From Sipunculus nudus (lineage: Eukaryota > Annelida > Sipuncula > Golfingiida > Sipunculidae), in assembly GCA_026874595.1 (NCBI GenBank), contig CM049318.1, forward strand, positions 11,453,241 to 11,517,240: DNA of 64,000 nucleotides, written 5' to 3'. Position 1 is the stretch's first letter, and each line of letters starts with the position of its first letter. Positions 1 to 13,176 of the stretch are shown one piece after another. Both the position numbers and the translations under genes were made by a program. The notes beneath the pieces were generated by a model. It was not told where the DNA came from, searched no databases, and saw only the letters and a list, made by a program, of their open reading frames with translations.

Positions 1-1394
1 CTATTTGGACATAAAATCCTATCTAATGTAATTTTCCAGTGAACAATTTAAAACCCATTTAATGAGAAAAAGTCTATTCTGATGGATGTCTTTCTACCAT
101 TCTATGAAATGGGCATGCCAGGAAATATTGGTGACAAAATCAACGTTACTCCCAAGAGAGGCACCCATATTCACAGGACCAAGGATCAAGAGCTGGGGCC
201 ACTGTAAACACCTAAAGTAGGACTTTAATTATCTTTGTGCACGTGCTTCACTGTTACATCACATTTATATCTATATCCAAGGATGATAAACAGTGGTCAC
301 TTGTTACGGAAGTATATAGTTATATCATTAGGGTATGGTACCAAAAATCATGCAGTTTCCTCTTTTTGCAACTGGTGCAAGTTTGACAGATTTTTTGTCT
401 TAAATGGAGACAATTGCAAGAAAAATCAGGTGGACAGCAATAGTGGAATTGACAATATAATAAGGAGCACATATAGAATTGGGCCTACATTTTTAGTCTG
501 GCCATGTTGACAAGATGAATGTTCTTAACAGGCTGAGACAATCTAATAATGTTATCATATATCAGTTATATTAGCCATGAAAGGCTGTTCAATAACTTAA
601 ACTGAAGTAAATTCACATTCATTCCATAATATGTGAACCTCGTATACTTTCTGTTATTTTTCATCTCAATCTTGACCAAGGTGATCCATCACTGTTTATG
701 TCTTGCTGCGTTGTGTATCCTTGTGCAAACTATGCTGAGGTCATATACAATCCAAAGGGGATGGATTCACAGGGGAATGTGGAGGTGACAGCCCCCATTT
801 CATTTATTCCTATTGTCTTTAAATACACATTATGCCTTTTATAAAGATTTACATGCTCGGTTTTGACCATTCCCCAATGCTTGCAGAGGTTTTGGGGCGG
901 TAGCCCCCAAATATATACATGTTATTAACTGTACCATTATTCACATGGGAGAATTGACTCCTGCACCGCACTGACCTCTGGTGGACGTTATGGTGGCGTT
1001 AGTTACTCAGTCATAATAGTTTGCATAGAATTAAATATCCTGGCTTTCTTCTCACTTGCAACTTGCCTTCATGCCACAGTTGGTTATGCAGATGGCATCT
1101 GTGCTTGCAATCAGTGCTGCAAATCCCGTTCTGTTATCACATTTTTGCAAGTTATTCTTAATGTACTGAACATTCACTTATATCTATCACATTCTGGATT
1201 GAAAATTGCAAAAACAACGGAACTGAACATAGAAAGTAACACTAAATACATTGTCACTCCCAGAAACTTTTATCAATATTTGGTGTCCTCCCATGAAGAC
1301 TGAATTCTATAGTTGATATACTATTTGTAGCAGACTAGCAGTACAGATTTTATGTGTGTATATAACAAAATTTATAGTTTTTGTTACAATTTTT
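1..1394. other. Intergenic DNA, no gene seen
   Basis: AT-rich sequence with frequent stops in all frames. I see no splice-bounded coding exon, RNA gene or clear repeat here. It could hold a 3' UTR or intron of a gene lying to the left of the window, but nothing in the sequence supports that directly. Confidence 0.4.
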
Positions 1395-2320
1395 TTTAGC
1401 TCAGCTGACTATAAGTCATGTGAGCTGTAGCGTTAGTCCTTTGTCCGTCATCTGGTTGGCTGTCCATTAAGAGGGCAAGTTTTGAAACCGTCATCAGACC
1501 TACGAATCCAAAATTAAGCATACAGTTTGATGTCCCCAAAATCTCATACCTTACCAAAAACTGGGTCAATTACAACTTCACTCCTTAGAGATATTAAGGT
1601 AAAACCTCAGTCCTCCTTACTTTTAAAGACTGCAAAATATCAAAACCACTGATCTGAAAATGATCAAATTTAATATAACCATTCCTCAATACCTTTACTA
1701 TGTACATACCAGAAATTAGGTCAGAATTCGGTAAATTTTTAAAAGTTATTAGCATATATAAAAAAATATGTACCCTAAATTTTGCCCAAATTTGACCATG
1801 GCACATTTTCTTCTTGTAAGCCCTGTTGATACAATTTGTACAGCTTGTACATATAAGGATCTAATCTTTTATCATCTGAAATTTGAAACCAGTTGATCAA
1901 AAACTGTAGATTTTATTCAAGTTTTCATGCACCATTTCCAGTATTGTTTACATCAAGCCAACCCTGAACAGTGGTTAATGCAGTGTGCAAGAGCTAACCC
2001 TCAGCTCCCCAGGCTTGTTTGTAATTGCTTCACTCTTGGTCACCTCCCTCTATCAAGGTGAGCTCGGTCAGGCTGTTTGCAGTAACTACCACAGAGAGCC
2101 TTTCTCTCTCTCCCCCTCAATCTCTCTCTGCCCCCCCCCCCCTCGCCCCCCCCTCCTTTCCCTCCAACCCATTCTATTTACATGCCTGTACAATAAACAA
2201 GATGAATCTTATAATTCACATTTTTTGGTCAGCAACCAGCAGTGACCACAGAGACTCCTCCCCCACCTACCCCCTCAATACACAGGACTAACAAACAAGA
2301 TTTATCATATAATTTCTGTC
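1395..2320 (+). repeat. Dispersed hairpin-headed repeat, copy A
   Basis: Starts with a T run and the hairpin AGCTCAGCTGACT-ATA-AGTCATGTGAGCT, then a TTTGTCCGTC-type stretch and an AT-rich body. Phrases such as ATCCAAAATT, GATGTCCCCAA, GCCCAAATTTGACCATGGCAC and ACCAGTTGATCAAAAACTGT recur in the copies at about 6.6, 7.4, 10.3 and 41.9 kb. The last 350 bp (lectin-like CT runs, CAACCAGCAGTGACCACAGAG, a C-rich stretch, ACACAGGACT) match 16.45-16.8 kb. No coding capacity is visible, so it is non-autonomous. The short frames inside are not genes. Confidence 0.75.
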
Positions 2321-3844
2321 TTTAACCGATTGCTGTTTGGGACGCCCCCTGGACGCCCGTCACAAAACTAATACGCTGTATTCATAAGCCACGATAACGC
2401 ACGATGGACTCACCGTCCTAATGCATTTTTCCCTGCTAATTATTTGCGTTAAATATCTATGCCACGCCATTGAACACATTTCCATATTGTTCAGGGATAC
2501 CCCTACTGTAAAGTTGATAATTTTTTATTTATTTACATGGGAATTTCTTGTGAATATTATTTAAATTCTTATTAGGACTCTGTTGGCAAGCCGATTGGTT
2601 GAAATGAGTCGGCAAGTGACACAAGGGTCGCCAACAAGCGCAATGTTTCAACTGACCGTGCCGGGTTGTTATGACAATAACTCAAATAAAACTTCCACAA
2701 AAGATCGGTATCTATCTAAATTATTATCATTTTGTACTTAAAATGTGAATATTTCTCATTCCTAAAGCCATTTTCTGTGTTTATGATGCCTGTTATGAAG
2801 GTTGAGCGATGTCACAAATTTTCAAGATGGCGGCCGTCGGACTTGCCGCTCGATAGACCTCGTGCTTTGACAAATCTCAGAATATGTTTTGAACAAAATA
2901 AATATGAAAAGATGTTCAATAAAGTTTACTGACTGAAATTCGAGAATGTTTATTATGTCTTTAGATAAAAAAAGACGTCTGACATCGTTTTGACATTGTT
3001 AACCATCATGCAATTCCACGGGGATTCCCCGAAAAGAACTGTCACCGGGCGACAAAACGGGGAAATACACGCTTTACCGGGAGTACCAAAACGGTCAAAG
3101 TTAACATTACAAAGGTTGAAATACATATATAAATGTTAGATTTAACCATTCTGGTGGACTTCTGGCTACTTTCATAGGGTTTTATACATATTTGATGGAT
3201 AAATATGTCAGTTTACATTTTTTATCACCTTTCTTTGAAGTTCACCTGGTCTTAATTAGTTCTTCATACCTGAACAGGTAGGCAATTGCAATTTACCCTT
3301 ATTTAAATCAACATGATATTTCATGTAAAATATACAAGTTTATTTTTTTTTTATAAATTTCTTAGAACAAATCATATATTGTTTTGTCTAATTTATTTCA
3401 GAACTCCCAACCTATAATAAATTAAATAACCTTAATGATATTTCATTAACCTGTTTTACCTAGATCTTCCATGACAATACACCAGGTACCGGCGGATGAT
3501 AATTCCCTTATTGTTCCTAAATTCTACAATGTCTTCACTCGGATATACTATAGACATTCATGTACAAATATGCTAAAACAATAAAGACAATAAACTTACC
3601 TGAATTTACCTAACTTACCTGGTTCTACTAATAGATATATGTAAAATTTATGATTGGTTAAGTCATTAACCACTTGCTTGGTGTCTCTGTAATATGTGTT
3701 AAAAATTTCATAAGGATCCACCAAAAATTGATCACATTATCAATCATAACATTAATGTACAGTGTGTCAAAATTGAAAGTGTGAGAAACCTAGAATTAAT
3801 CTGAACAGTAAGGGGGGTGTTTTGTGACAACCAAATACAAACAG
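2321..3844. other. Non-coding DNA around a possible promoter
   Basis: Unique-looking AT-rich sequence apart from the CpG-richer patch at about 2.34-2.9 kb and 3.0-3.1 kb. A cluster of CAGGTAAG-like strings reads on the minus strand near 3.59-3.63 kb, but no open exon precedes them. No gene is called. Confidence 0.35.
2824..2834 (+). promoter_or_regulatory. YY1-type AAGATGGCGGC element, possible promoter/first exon
   Basis: The 11-mer AAGATGGCGGC followed by CGTCGG matches the YY1 initiator-type element. In animals this often lies just downstream of the start site, in the orientation of transcription. It sits in a locally GC- and CpG-richer patch of otherwise AT-rich DNA. In this orientation it could mark a non-coding first exon of the plus-strand ZMYND11 gene, whose start codon is 13 kb downstream. 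I did not find a convincing splice donor next to it, so the link is inferred. Confidence 0.35.
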
Positions 3845-4025
3845 TAAAGGGTTAAATCATTTTATTCAAATGTGATAAAATATTATGATCTAATGTAAGT
3901 GCTCATTGACATGTTTAAAGATTTAATAAGATATAAAAACTTTGTAGCATTTCATTCATATATCTAAAAGTTGGCAGGGCCTTGATGAATAACACTGTAA
4001 AACTTAGTAAATCGGTCACATGTCT
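3845..4025 (+). repeat. Dispersed repeat segment shared with 16.86-17.02 kb
   Basis: The stretch containing TTCAAATGTGATAAAA and ATGATCTAATGTAAGTGCTC recurs at 16,870-17,020, immediately upstream of the ZMYND11 PHD exon. A second shared block (AATATTGGGCAA, then AGCTCATATGGC and GAAAACTTA) links 5,820-5,900 to 17,030-17,095. The two loci therefore hold pieces of one longer dispersed element with different internal deletions. Confidence 0.6.
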
Positions 4026-4848
4026 TGAACTGGTCCAATTTGTGTTACATAAGGTTTTTTTGACAGGCACTTAGCTTTTCTTAAAAAGATTGTCATAAAA
4101 TTTAAACCAGTAGTCAAAGCATAGCAAAAGAATATATATTCTTAAAGCTCTTTAAGTTTTAACAAAGCTATCTACCTGTTAGAAAATCATATCTCTAAAT
4201 TGTAAATTGAAGATGTGGTGAAGTAGTAAATGGAAATTTTTCTTGAAAAAGTCCCTTCACTAAACATAACAAAAATACCCAATATTTCTAAGTCCTTCAA
4301 ACCTGAATTTAACACTTGTCAATGTAAACTAATAAATAGAAACCCATACATTTATCAAAATGTTACTGAATGCTATGCAATGATAAAAAAAGTGAAATTT
4401 TGTTTCCATGGAGACCATACAACCATCAATAGCATACAATTTCAAAAGATTTTACACTAAACTTTTGCCTCATATATATCCCTTATCAGTGTTCCTTTAG
4501 TGGTATGTACCTTCTATAAACATAAAATACTTGAAAAACATAGTACAACATGGCAAAACTTTGTATCAAACAGTCAAATGTAACTCATCTTACATTTGCG
4601 CAGTTACAGTGCACAGGATGAAAGAACATATAACTGGGGAATCTTGGCATGTTCTGAGAGCTACACACCTACCTACAGTACACATTCTTTGTATTTAATA
4701 GCTTGTTTTGTGTCCTTTTTATACAGTAAGTTTCCTCTGGATGACTTTTGATACTAATAATAATGGCTGATCACTACTTCTGCACCTTTTGGAAATGAAT
4801 GCCCTTAATCATAATGCTTTTCCTCCTTTAGATTTACAATACCAGATG

Positions 4849-5264
4849 TCACATGAAAAATTTAATAGTCATCCAGTGACTTACAGAAGGAATAATTGCA
4901 ATGACTGTGTCAGTGGTTATCATTGACAACAAGTTGCTCATGTGCTCTGTGGGAGCAGAGTCCTCCTCAGCTGGCATTGGATCTGGGCTAACCGGTGTAT
5001 CTCCTGGATGATATTCTATATAAGAGGCAAATACAGCATCTCTTAAAAGAGTTACATAGTCTTTATTCTCACATTGTCATATTCTTTGTTGATGCAAGAA
5101 ATACAAAGCAAGACAAATCTTTCACTTTGATGACACCATCTTGTTTTGCAGAACACATTGAGTGAAGTTTTCTTGTGTATGGAACTGTTGAGTACTTGGT
5201 GTTGTCTCAAGCTCTGATAACTACATCTTTTGAAAGATAGAAAAATCTTCTTATGTGAAGACAT
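4849..5264 (-). pseudogene. Decayed coding fragment, unidentified
   Basis: On the minus strand 4,849-5,076 is an open frame of 75 codons with protein-like composition: it includes DYVTLLRDAVFASYIEYHPG, then a Pro/Asp/Glu-rich stretch, then a hydrophobic ISMITTDTVIAII-like segment. It has a GTAAGT donor-like site near 4,880. Directly upstream, in another frame (5,052-5,264), lies FCKTRW, which resembles the conserved TRW motif of hAT-type transposases. The two frames abut with a shift and a stop, so this looks like a broken transposase-related or processed gene copy. An unspliced genuine exon is the alternative. I cannot assign a family with confidence. Confidence 0.3.
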
Positions 5265-6602
5265 GCTGACTTTGCAATTTCCCTATCAGCTAAGTGAGAC
5301 ATTGCAAAGGTATATAGATCATATGCATTTAAAATCGCAAGACTGCTATCAGCAGTAACTGCACAATCTTAGTATTCCTACACAAAATTTAGGCAAACAT
5401 TAATGTGTCCTCTTCAAAGATGGCTGCTTCAGAATGATTGTGTCAAAGGGGGCCACCTAGGCATTAAGTACTACACTAAGCATTAAAGACCAATATCTCA
5501 AGTGACATCTGTTGGTGGTGAGAGATTAACTTGTGCAAGGATTAAACAAAACTAAAGTGTCTGTTCTACCCCTGTCCTAGCCTCTGTGTCCAAGCCTCCA
5601 CCGCCCTAACCCTCATGTGTTTATGGCCTGACAACTTAATATACATACATAATTTGAAAGAGCAGTGAACACTGCTGAAAAGTAGATAACATTTTCTAAA
5701 CAGTGGTACCAAAATACTTGGAATTATTCACAATTCTATACTGAAATCACATGGGAGAAATTATTTTGTTGAAAAATATGTAACATTGCCACCTTTTTGT
5801 GGACCAGTTCAGGACACACGACCAATCAGGAATATTGGGCAAACTTTAGTGTGATTAAGTTTAAGCTCATATGGCCATATTTTGACTATTGAAAACTTAA
5901 TTTCATTCATACATACTGTCATACAATTACATTTCTAGCTAACCTGTGAGCTTATCTGATGGTATGGCGTCTGTATGCTAACCCATAATATCTCAAAACG
6001 ACAGGAGCAAGGAAGCTTAACTCAGTGAATTGGCCAAAAAGGATCAGAAATGGCTGATCAGTACAGTACCAGAAATGGCTGGAGCTAACATCACCAATTT
6101 TAAGCAAATGTTGGTCACATGACTCATATTTGAAATTGAGGTATTGGTTTTGCACCGGGGGGGGGGGGGGGGGGGTCATCGGTCAACAACACATTAACCC
6201 ATAATTTCTCAGGAATAACAGAAGCAAGCATCCCCTAATATTTATGCAAAAACTGTCACATATCAAATGTTTTGGTATTTAGCATTTCTAGGTGCCACCT
6301 GCATTATCTTGCATTTAACAGGGAAAAAGCCAAAAAATCTTTGCAAATTTCGTTCAGCCAAATTGTTCAGTATTTCACAAAAATGATCCCAGAGACAAGC
6401 TTTCTCAAGTTTGTTCAAATGGTTTAGATTTGATGAATATTGGCAGAGTTTTAGGAATTTTAACTAAGTCACTTGGCCAAGTAAGCATATAAACATAAAA
6501 ATCCTATAAACAACAGGTGCTAGCATAACCAAGATTTGTGCAAATGTTAGTCAAATATCTCATATTTGAAATTGCAGTTACTGTTGCACCACCTACAGCC
6601 AT
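5265..6602. other. Intergenic DNA with repeat debris
   Basis: No coding exon seen. Contains the 5,820-5,900 block shared with 17.03-17.09 kb, a run of about 20 G near 6,157, and AT-rich sequence resembling the bodies of the neighbouring dispersed repeats. Confidence 0.35.
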
Positions 6603-7400
6603 TTTTTAGCTCAGCTGACTATAAGTCATCTGAGCTATAGTCGTGGTCCATTGTCCGTCGTCCGTCCGTCTGTCCGTCCGTCCGTCCGTCCGTCCGTCCG
6701 TAGATGTGGCACGTTTTGAAACCGTAAGACCTAGGAATCCAAAATTCAGCATAATGTTAGATGTCCCCAAGATCTCCTACCAAGCCGAAAACTGGGTCTT
6801 TGCGACTTCATTCCTTTGAGAAATTAAGGAAAAACCTCAATTTTTTATTAAAAACCTATATTCACACTTCAGGACTGCCTAATATCAAAACTATTCATCT
6901 GTTTTTCCTCATATTTCCTATAAATAATCCTCTATATAATTCCTATGTACATGCCAGAAATTAGGTCTGTATTGTATAATTTAAAAAAGTTATGGGCCCA
7001 AACATAATGCATTTTGTAAATAATCAGGAAAGAAATTTTATCACTTAACACAAAACTTGTTAAAGCTAAGCACTTTTTTTCCCGTAATATTACTTTTATT
7101 AATCAAAATTAAATTATATACCCAAAATTAGATCAAAATCTTTTAAATTTTTTAAAATATTAGCAAAAATAAAAAATTGGTACCTTAAATTTTGCCCAAC
7201 TTTGACCATGGCACGTTTTTTTGCTGTAACTGCTGTGGATTTAATTTTCACAGCATGTTTTTGTTAGCATTTTAACTGTAAACACCAAAAATTTGAAACC
7301 AGTTGATCAAAAACTGTAGATTTTATTCAAGTTTTCAAGCACCATGTCACATATTGCTAGTGTTATGCAGTTTGCTAGAGCTCAGCTCCCGAGCTTCAGC
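6603..7400 (+). repeat. Dispersed hairpin-headed repeat, copy B1
   Basis: Opens with TTTTTAGCTCAGCTGACT-ATA-AGTCATCTGAGCT, then about ten CGTC repeats, then the family body (GACCTAGGAATCCAAAATTC, CCAGTTGATCAAAAACTGTA). It ends near GCTAGAGCTCAGCTCC, which also occurs in copy A and at 16.56 kb. It runs straight into a second body copy, so the locus is a tandem or nested pair. Confidence 0.75.
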
Positions 7401-9228
7401 TCTAAGTTCCTTAAATTTGGCATACAGTTAGATTTCTCCAAAATCCCCTACCATGCCAAGAATTTGGTCACTAGGACTTAATTCCTTCGAGATATCAATG
7501 AAAAACTTCATTTTTCCATTAAAAACCCATTGTTACACTTTAAGACTGCCTAATATCAAAACCACTGATCTGACTTAATCATAAATAATATACATGTTTT
7601 TCTATACATTCGCTATGCACATGCCAGAATGATGTCAGTATTGCATAATTGTTTTAAGTTATGGGCCCAAACATAATGCACTTTGTAAAAAATCAAGAAA
7701 TATATTTACTCCCTTAACAAGGGCATTGCTGAAGCTAGAGATTTTTTTGTCAGGGATGTAACATTATTTAATCAAGATTCAATTGAATACCCAAAATTAG
7801 TTCTGAATTTTTCATATTTTATAAGTTATTAGTATAAATATAAAATTAGTACCTTAAATTTTGCCCAACTGTGACCATGGCACGTTTGTTTCCCATGAGC
7901 ACTGTTGATATAATTTTCATATCATGCACACATAAGGATTTCAGCTTTTTAGTTTAGAAAGCTTAAAGAAATTGGCCAAATATTGTAGCTTTTATTAATG
8001 TTTTTTATGAGACCCTGTCAGACTTTGGCTCTCTCCAGCCCCTCTTGAGTCACCTGTATGTTGACCTTGTTGACCTTTCATCAAATTATGCACGCTTGAG
8101 GCGAGAATCCAGGCAGTTTATGGCCAGCCACAGTTGATCCAGGTGTCCAACCCAACTCATCTAGTAGTTTTAACCAACAACATAACAATAATCAATAAAT
8201 TAATAAATTTTTATTGGTTTTTAATAACAAATTAAAGAAAAATAGAAAAGGAATTTGTTAGTTTATAATAACAGGAAATTAACTTGCAGTTACTGATGAT
8301 ATAAGAATCTTGTATTGATGGGTAGAATGTCACATATTCCAAATAACACCATGCTGTCACCTATGGCATTTTCAGTTCAATTTTAATGATAAAGAAGTAA
8401 ATCATATTATTCATTACTAATCATTAGGGATTATATGAAAGAAATTAATGATAGACAAAGTTGCAGTTGATAATATTAATCTAGATTCCTACTGTGTCTA
8501 GTGTGTACATTGATGTGAAATAAGTCCAGAATGAATTTTTTACAGTTATTTTTTAATATAAAATAAAAGCCATAAAACCAGGTACTTATGATCATTATTT
8601 AAATGTGTGAATTTTGTATATTCTGGATTCTCAGCATCATTGTTTGGTGAAAACTGAATAAATACCAGACATGGTGAGTAATTGTATTTAAATACGAATA
8701 TGATTATGTACTCCATTAAATTTCTTGCATAAAGAATGGGAATTCAGGTAAAAATGAAAGTATATGAATACTCGTGCAAATACTTTCAAAATGTATTCAT
8801 GAATGCATTCATGAATATATTCTTTAATATTATTTTAATAATCATACCAGTTATATTTCATTTAAAAAAATCATACGATTCTCTTATTATTTTTAATAAA
8901 AATTATATTTGGGACAAAATTTGTAATTTTTTTAATAAATAGTTAAACTCTTATATTATATGTTCTGCTTATAAGTTATATGGCCAAGTCAAAATCTGTG
9001 TGACAGTAGTATTCCATTTGTTAATAAAATAAATGAAATCAATCCTCTTCCCTGTCTCCAAAGGTACTTTCAAAATCATACATAAGCTAAACAACAACAA
9101 CTCATAATACAGCTTATATTTATTACCACACAAAACCAGCATGTGCCTCATTTCTAAATAATGTTTTTTTATCATATATAACAGCTGAGCGTCGTGACCC
9201 ATAGGTCCCTTGTTTTTTACAGGCATAA
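7401..9228 (+). repeat. Dispersed repeat, copy B2 with tail and an extra internal segment
   Basis: Lacks the hairpin head but carries the body, closely parallel to 41.95-43.1 kb (CCAGGTGTCCAACCCAACTC at the same relative place). It ends with the family tail CAGCTGAGCGTCGTGACCCA-TAGGTCCC. About 650-700 bp of very AT-rich DNA (about 8,340-9,040) interrupts it and is absent from the 41.9-kb copy, so something inserted here or the other copy is deleted. Confidence 0.6.
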
Positions 9229-10346
9229 ACCTCATAATTTAAGCCTCTTTCAGCTTTATAATGTGTAAACAGATTTACCAACAGGCCAAGATTGTGTCTG
9301 TATCTAAAAATAGCTTGGCAGACTGCCAACTATTTCAGATTTGGCAACAGGCCAAAGATAAGTCTTGATGTATTTATAGATTTTGCAGATTGCCAAATGT
9401 TCAGATTAGACAACAGTTAAAAAGTTCACTCCATGTAGTCGGGTACAAGTCAAGAGTTCACTCAGCCAGTAGCTACAGATAGCAAATTGTTTCAGTTCAC
9501 TCAGGGCAACTGCCTGCCTTATCTGAGCTTGGTCAGCCCAGTGCACCTGACTCAGAATTTTGATGTGTTGGCCTGACATTTTAATCCATGCATATTTGAT
9601 GGCGTTCTTGTACACAAGACTGGTGTCAACACCTTAAGTGATATATCAACCTGAAATTGTGCATTATACATATTGGATAGCTTAGTTGTATTCAAGACTG
9701 GTGGTGCCACCTACAATAATTTTTGCACAGTGTGTGTTCCTGCTTATTCTGAAATATGGATTTAATATATCAGCCTGAAGTGGGGAATTTGTATACATAC
9801 TTGTTTTTATAATAGTTTAGTACTTGCATTGTACTTGAAAAGTGACGATCAAGGGTGTTATCATGGAAGCATTATACATTATATTTCATTTCCTTAATTA
9901 ATTCATCAGTGGATAAGTATTTGCCTTGTTATGGTTTCACAGTATGATGCAGTAGATGGTGATTCCTGAAGCCTGTCACATTACTCATTCATGGCAAGTT
10001 ATTACGTTACACCCAAATACTGACACAGATCTACTACGACTACCTCATGTATCATAAATTTTACCTTTATAAGGGCCCTGTGTGAAAAGCGGTGCCTTAT
10101 AGAGAACACAGTGTCAGTCTGTCCATCCATCCACCAGTGATGCTTTCTTTGTGCCAGCCTATTGAATGACAGACCTATTGAATTCCAATATTAATTGTAT
10201 CCCCAGACAAAGTCAGGATACAATGGTTTAAGCAAATTGCTCATATCTGAGGAGTCCTTCAATGTGTTGGTCTCAAATTTGGCATGTACAGCCATCTTGG
10301 AGAGTTTTCTCATCATCTGGACAGGTGGCACCACCTACCTTACCAT
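9229..10346. other. Intergenic DNA with degenerate short repeats
   Basis: No coding exon. Around 9.23-9.42 kb the phrase of the type CAACAGGCCAAGAT followed by GCAGACTGCCAA recurs two or three times at roughly 90-bp spacing. Near 10.08-10.34 kb there is sequence related to the tandem repeat at 12.1-12.5 kb (ACAGACCTATTGAATTCCAA). Confidence 0.35.
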
Positions 10347-11065
10347 TTTTAGCTCAGCTGAATATAAGTCTTCTGAGCTATAGTTGTGGTCCATGGTCGG
10401 TCTGTCTGTTCGTCCGTCTGTAGATGTGGCACATTTTGAAATAGTAAGACCTAGGAATCCAAAATTTGGCATAATGTTAGATGTCCCCAAGATCTCCTAC
10501 CAATGGAAAAACTGGGTCTTTGCAACTTCGTTCCTTTAAGAAATTAAGGAAAAACCTCAATTTTTTATTAAAAACCTATTTTCACTCTTCAGGACTGCTT
10601 AATATCAAAACCACTGATCTGTTTTTCCTCATATTTACCATGAATATTCCTCTATATAGTTCCTATGTACATGCCAGAAATTAATTCTGTTAAGTATAAT
10701 TTCTTTAAGTTATGGGCCCGCACATTATGGACTTTGTAAAAAATCTGGAAAAATATTTACTCACTTAACATGAACAATTTTGAAACTAGAGTCTATTTTT
10801 CCAAGTATATAACTATGTTTAATTACGATTCAATTGTTTACCCAAAATTAGATCTGAATTTTGTAAATTTTTAAAGTTATTAGCGTAAAAAATAAAATCA
10901 GTACCTAAAATTGTGCCTAACTTTGACCATGGCACATTTTTTTCCAGTAATTACCATTGATTTTATTTTCACAGCATGTTAACATAAGTATTTAATTTTT
11001 TTAAATCTGAAATTTGAAAATAAAAGCTTAAAAATTAGGCTAGTTATTGATTTTTTTCTTGAGGC
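10347..11065 (+). repeat. Dispersed hairpin-headed repeat, copy C (no tail)
   Basis: Head hairpin AGCTCAGCTGAATATAAGTCTTCTGAGCT, a short GTCCGTCTGT stretch, then a body very similar to copy B1 (GACCTAGGAATCCAAAATTT, GATGTCCCCAAGATCTCCTA). The body stops near 11,065 without the GAGCG...CCCATAGG tail. The open frame at 10,481-10,684 is shared with copy B1 only because the repeat is shared. Confidence 0.7.
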
Positions 11066-12084
11066 TCTATTGTAGTCATTTGCTTTGATTACAGATAACA
11101 GATGCAGGGTATCACTCCAGGTCACTGGAAGTTAGCTATACCAGGGTTTCTGATTTGTTACAGTCACTGGGGGAGATCCCTTGCTGTGACAGGAGTACAG
11201 TTATTCTAATATCCCCCCCCCCAGCAAACCCAACCCACCAAGTGTTATGCAGTAATTGTTGTTTTCACTGTATATCTTTGATTGTAATGCTGTTTCCACT
11301 CCAGTATACAAAAATTTTCCTTGAAAAAGCAATACAAGGTGTAATTCATCCAGAAGATGCCATGTGGTGTCAATGTAGCATTTTTAAAATCAATTTTCTT
11401 TTAAATGATTTTAACAAATATAATTAAACCCATCAGTATGCTTTAATTTATAAAATATGAAGCACATTATGGATAAATAAAGACACAATTTAAAATTGTG
11501 AAATCTAAATCAAGTATTAGTTTTAGATATTTATTGTTTTGCAGATTAAAAAGATATATTTTTGTGTTAAAAATAAATAAACATTTGTATGCATGATGTG
11601 GTGTTATCTGACAAGATTGAGATTTATGATGATGCAATTGAGAATCATGAATCAACTTTAATATTCAGATATATATGTTATATTGTAAATGTATAGAAAA
11701 ATAAACTTAAAAAAATTGATGTGATAAAAAAATGAGGATCTAATACAAACATTTGTTCATTATTTTCCTGGCTCAGCAGAATTTGAGACTAGGCTTTGTT
11801 TGTCCTGCATGTATATTGTTAATTAGTTATATTTCAACTGTATACATTTTATATTGTTTCTCAAGTTGATAGATAAAAGAAACCATAGTTGCTTGCCAAG
11901 TAACAGTATAAGCTGTTGAAGATAGGGGGCCTATTCTTAAGGGGGGGGGGGATTTATTGTCTGGGGATACAGTGGTACCAGTGGTGCCAAGAAATATCTT
12001 GTTATTTAATAGCTGCCAGAGCACATTGGTGAGCACACCATATATGGTGAAAATCACACAAAATCATAAATATTGCAATAAGGG
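11066..12084. other. Intergenic DNA, no gene seen
   Basis: AT-rich sequence with short C and G homopolymer runs (11,213-11,222; 11,941-11,950). No exon or RNA gene is recognisable. Confidence 0.35.
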
Positions 12085-12525
12085 ATGCAAAGTGATTTTC
12101 TTTCGTGCAGAATATCTAAACAAAAACAAGCTTTCTTAAATTCACAGGTATGATTGGTTCCTATGGGGGCTCTGGACCCCATTGAATTACAGACCTGTCG
12201 GAATTCCAATATAGCTGCTACAGCACATTTGATGATTTTCTTAGACGTAAGATATCTCCACAAGACAATTTGATCTTTTTCATTTTCACAGGGATGATTG
12301 GTACCAATAAGGGCTCCATCTCTATCAAATAACAGACCTGTCTGAATTCTAATATGGCCACCAGAGCACAATCATTGATTTTCTTTCGCACCAGATATCT
12401 CAGCAAGAACATGCTTGATATTTGTCAAATTCATAGCCCTGTATCATTTGTCTTGTGGGGATCCCTTTTGAGATACAGACTTGCTCAAGATCAAATATGG
12501 CTACCACAGTACAATCAGTGTTTTG
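12085..12525. repeat. Degenerate tandem repeat, about 140-bp unit, about three copies
   Basis: The phrases TGATTTTCTTTCG...AGATATCT, then TTCACAGGGATGATTGGT, then AACAGACCTGTCTGAATTC and AATATGGCCACCAGAGCACA recur in the same order at about 12.09, 12.23 and 12.36 kb, well diverged. Related sequence occurs once near 10.15 kb. The short frames on both strands are repeat-derived. Confidence 0.6.
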
Positions 12526-13176
12526 TATTGCATACATAATAATTAATATTACATTATTTCAGACATATCTTCTATTATTTGAACCAGTAGGATTTTTGTT
12601 CCCTCATGCATATTGATTAAAACCTGGGTCTGTATATCATATGTTTTAAAATGTAGACTAAACTTTTTACCCATACAAAACTAGTCCAGCACTACCAGAA
12701 ATGTGGTTAAATCATAGATCATATTACACTCCCAGTTTGTTTTCCTATTCAGTGACCTGTTATATGACATTACAACTATTTATCTGAGGCATGTTCTGTT
12801 GGCATCAAAACAGTAATGGGTCACATACCAGGCCAGAAAGGATCTTGCTAGAGCCAGTGAGCCATCTTACATACCTTCAAACCAGCAGTTTAGTTCTGGA
12901 TTTTGAGTAGTTGCATGTAGTTTCTTGTTGTAAGAACCTGACTGTCAGTTAAATATGGTCAAGATAACCTCCCGGACCTATTACTAGTATTATGGTATGC
13001 TGACATTCACAACATTAATGCAAGTTACATAACATACCTGAATGTCTTCTGCACTCATTAATCAAATGAGATTTTATCATGTAATATTGGCAGGCATGCT
13101 TTGTCAGCTTTTAATAACTTGTTTTGCTGGTTCCCACTTTCAGTTACCTTCAGGAGCTTAACTGTTTCACTCTATG

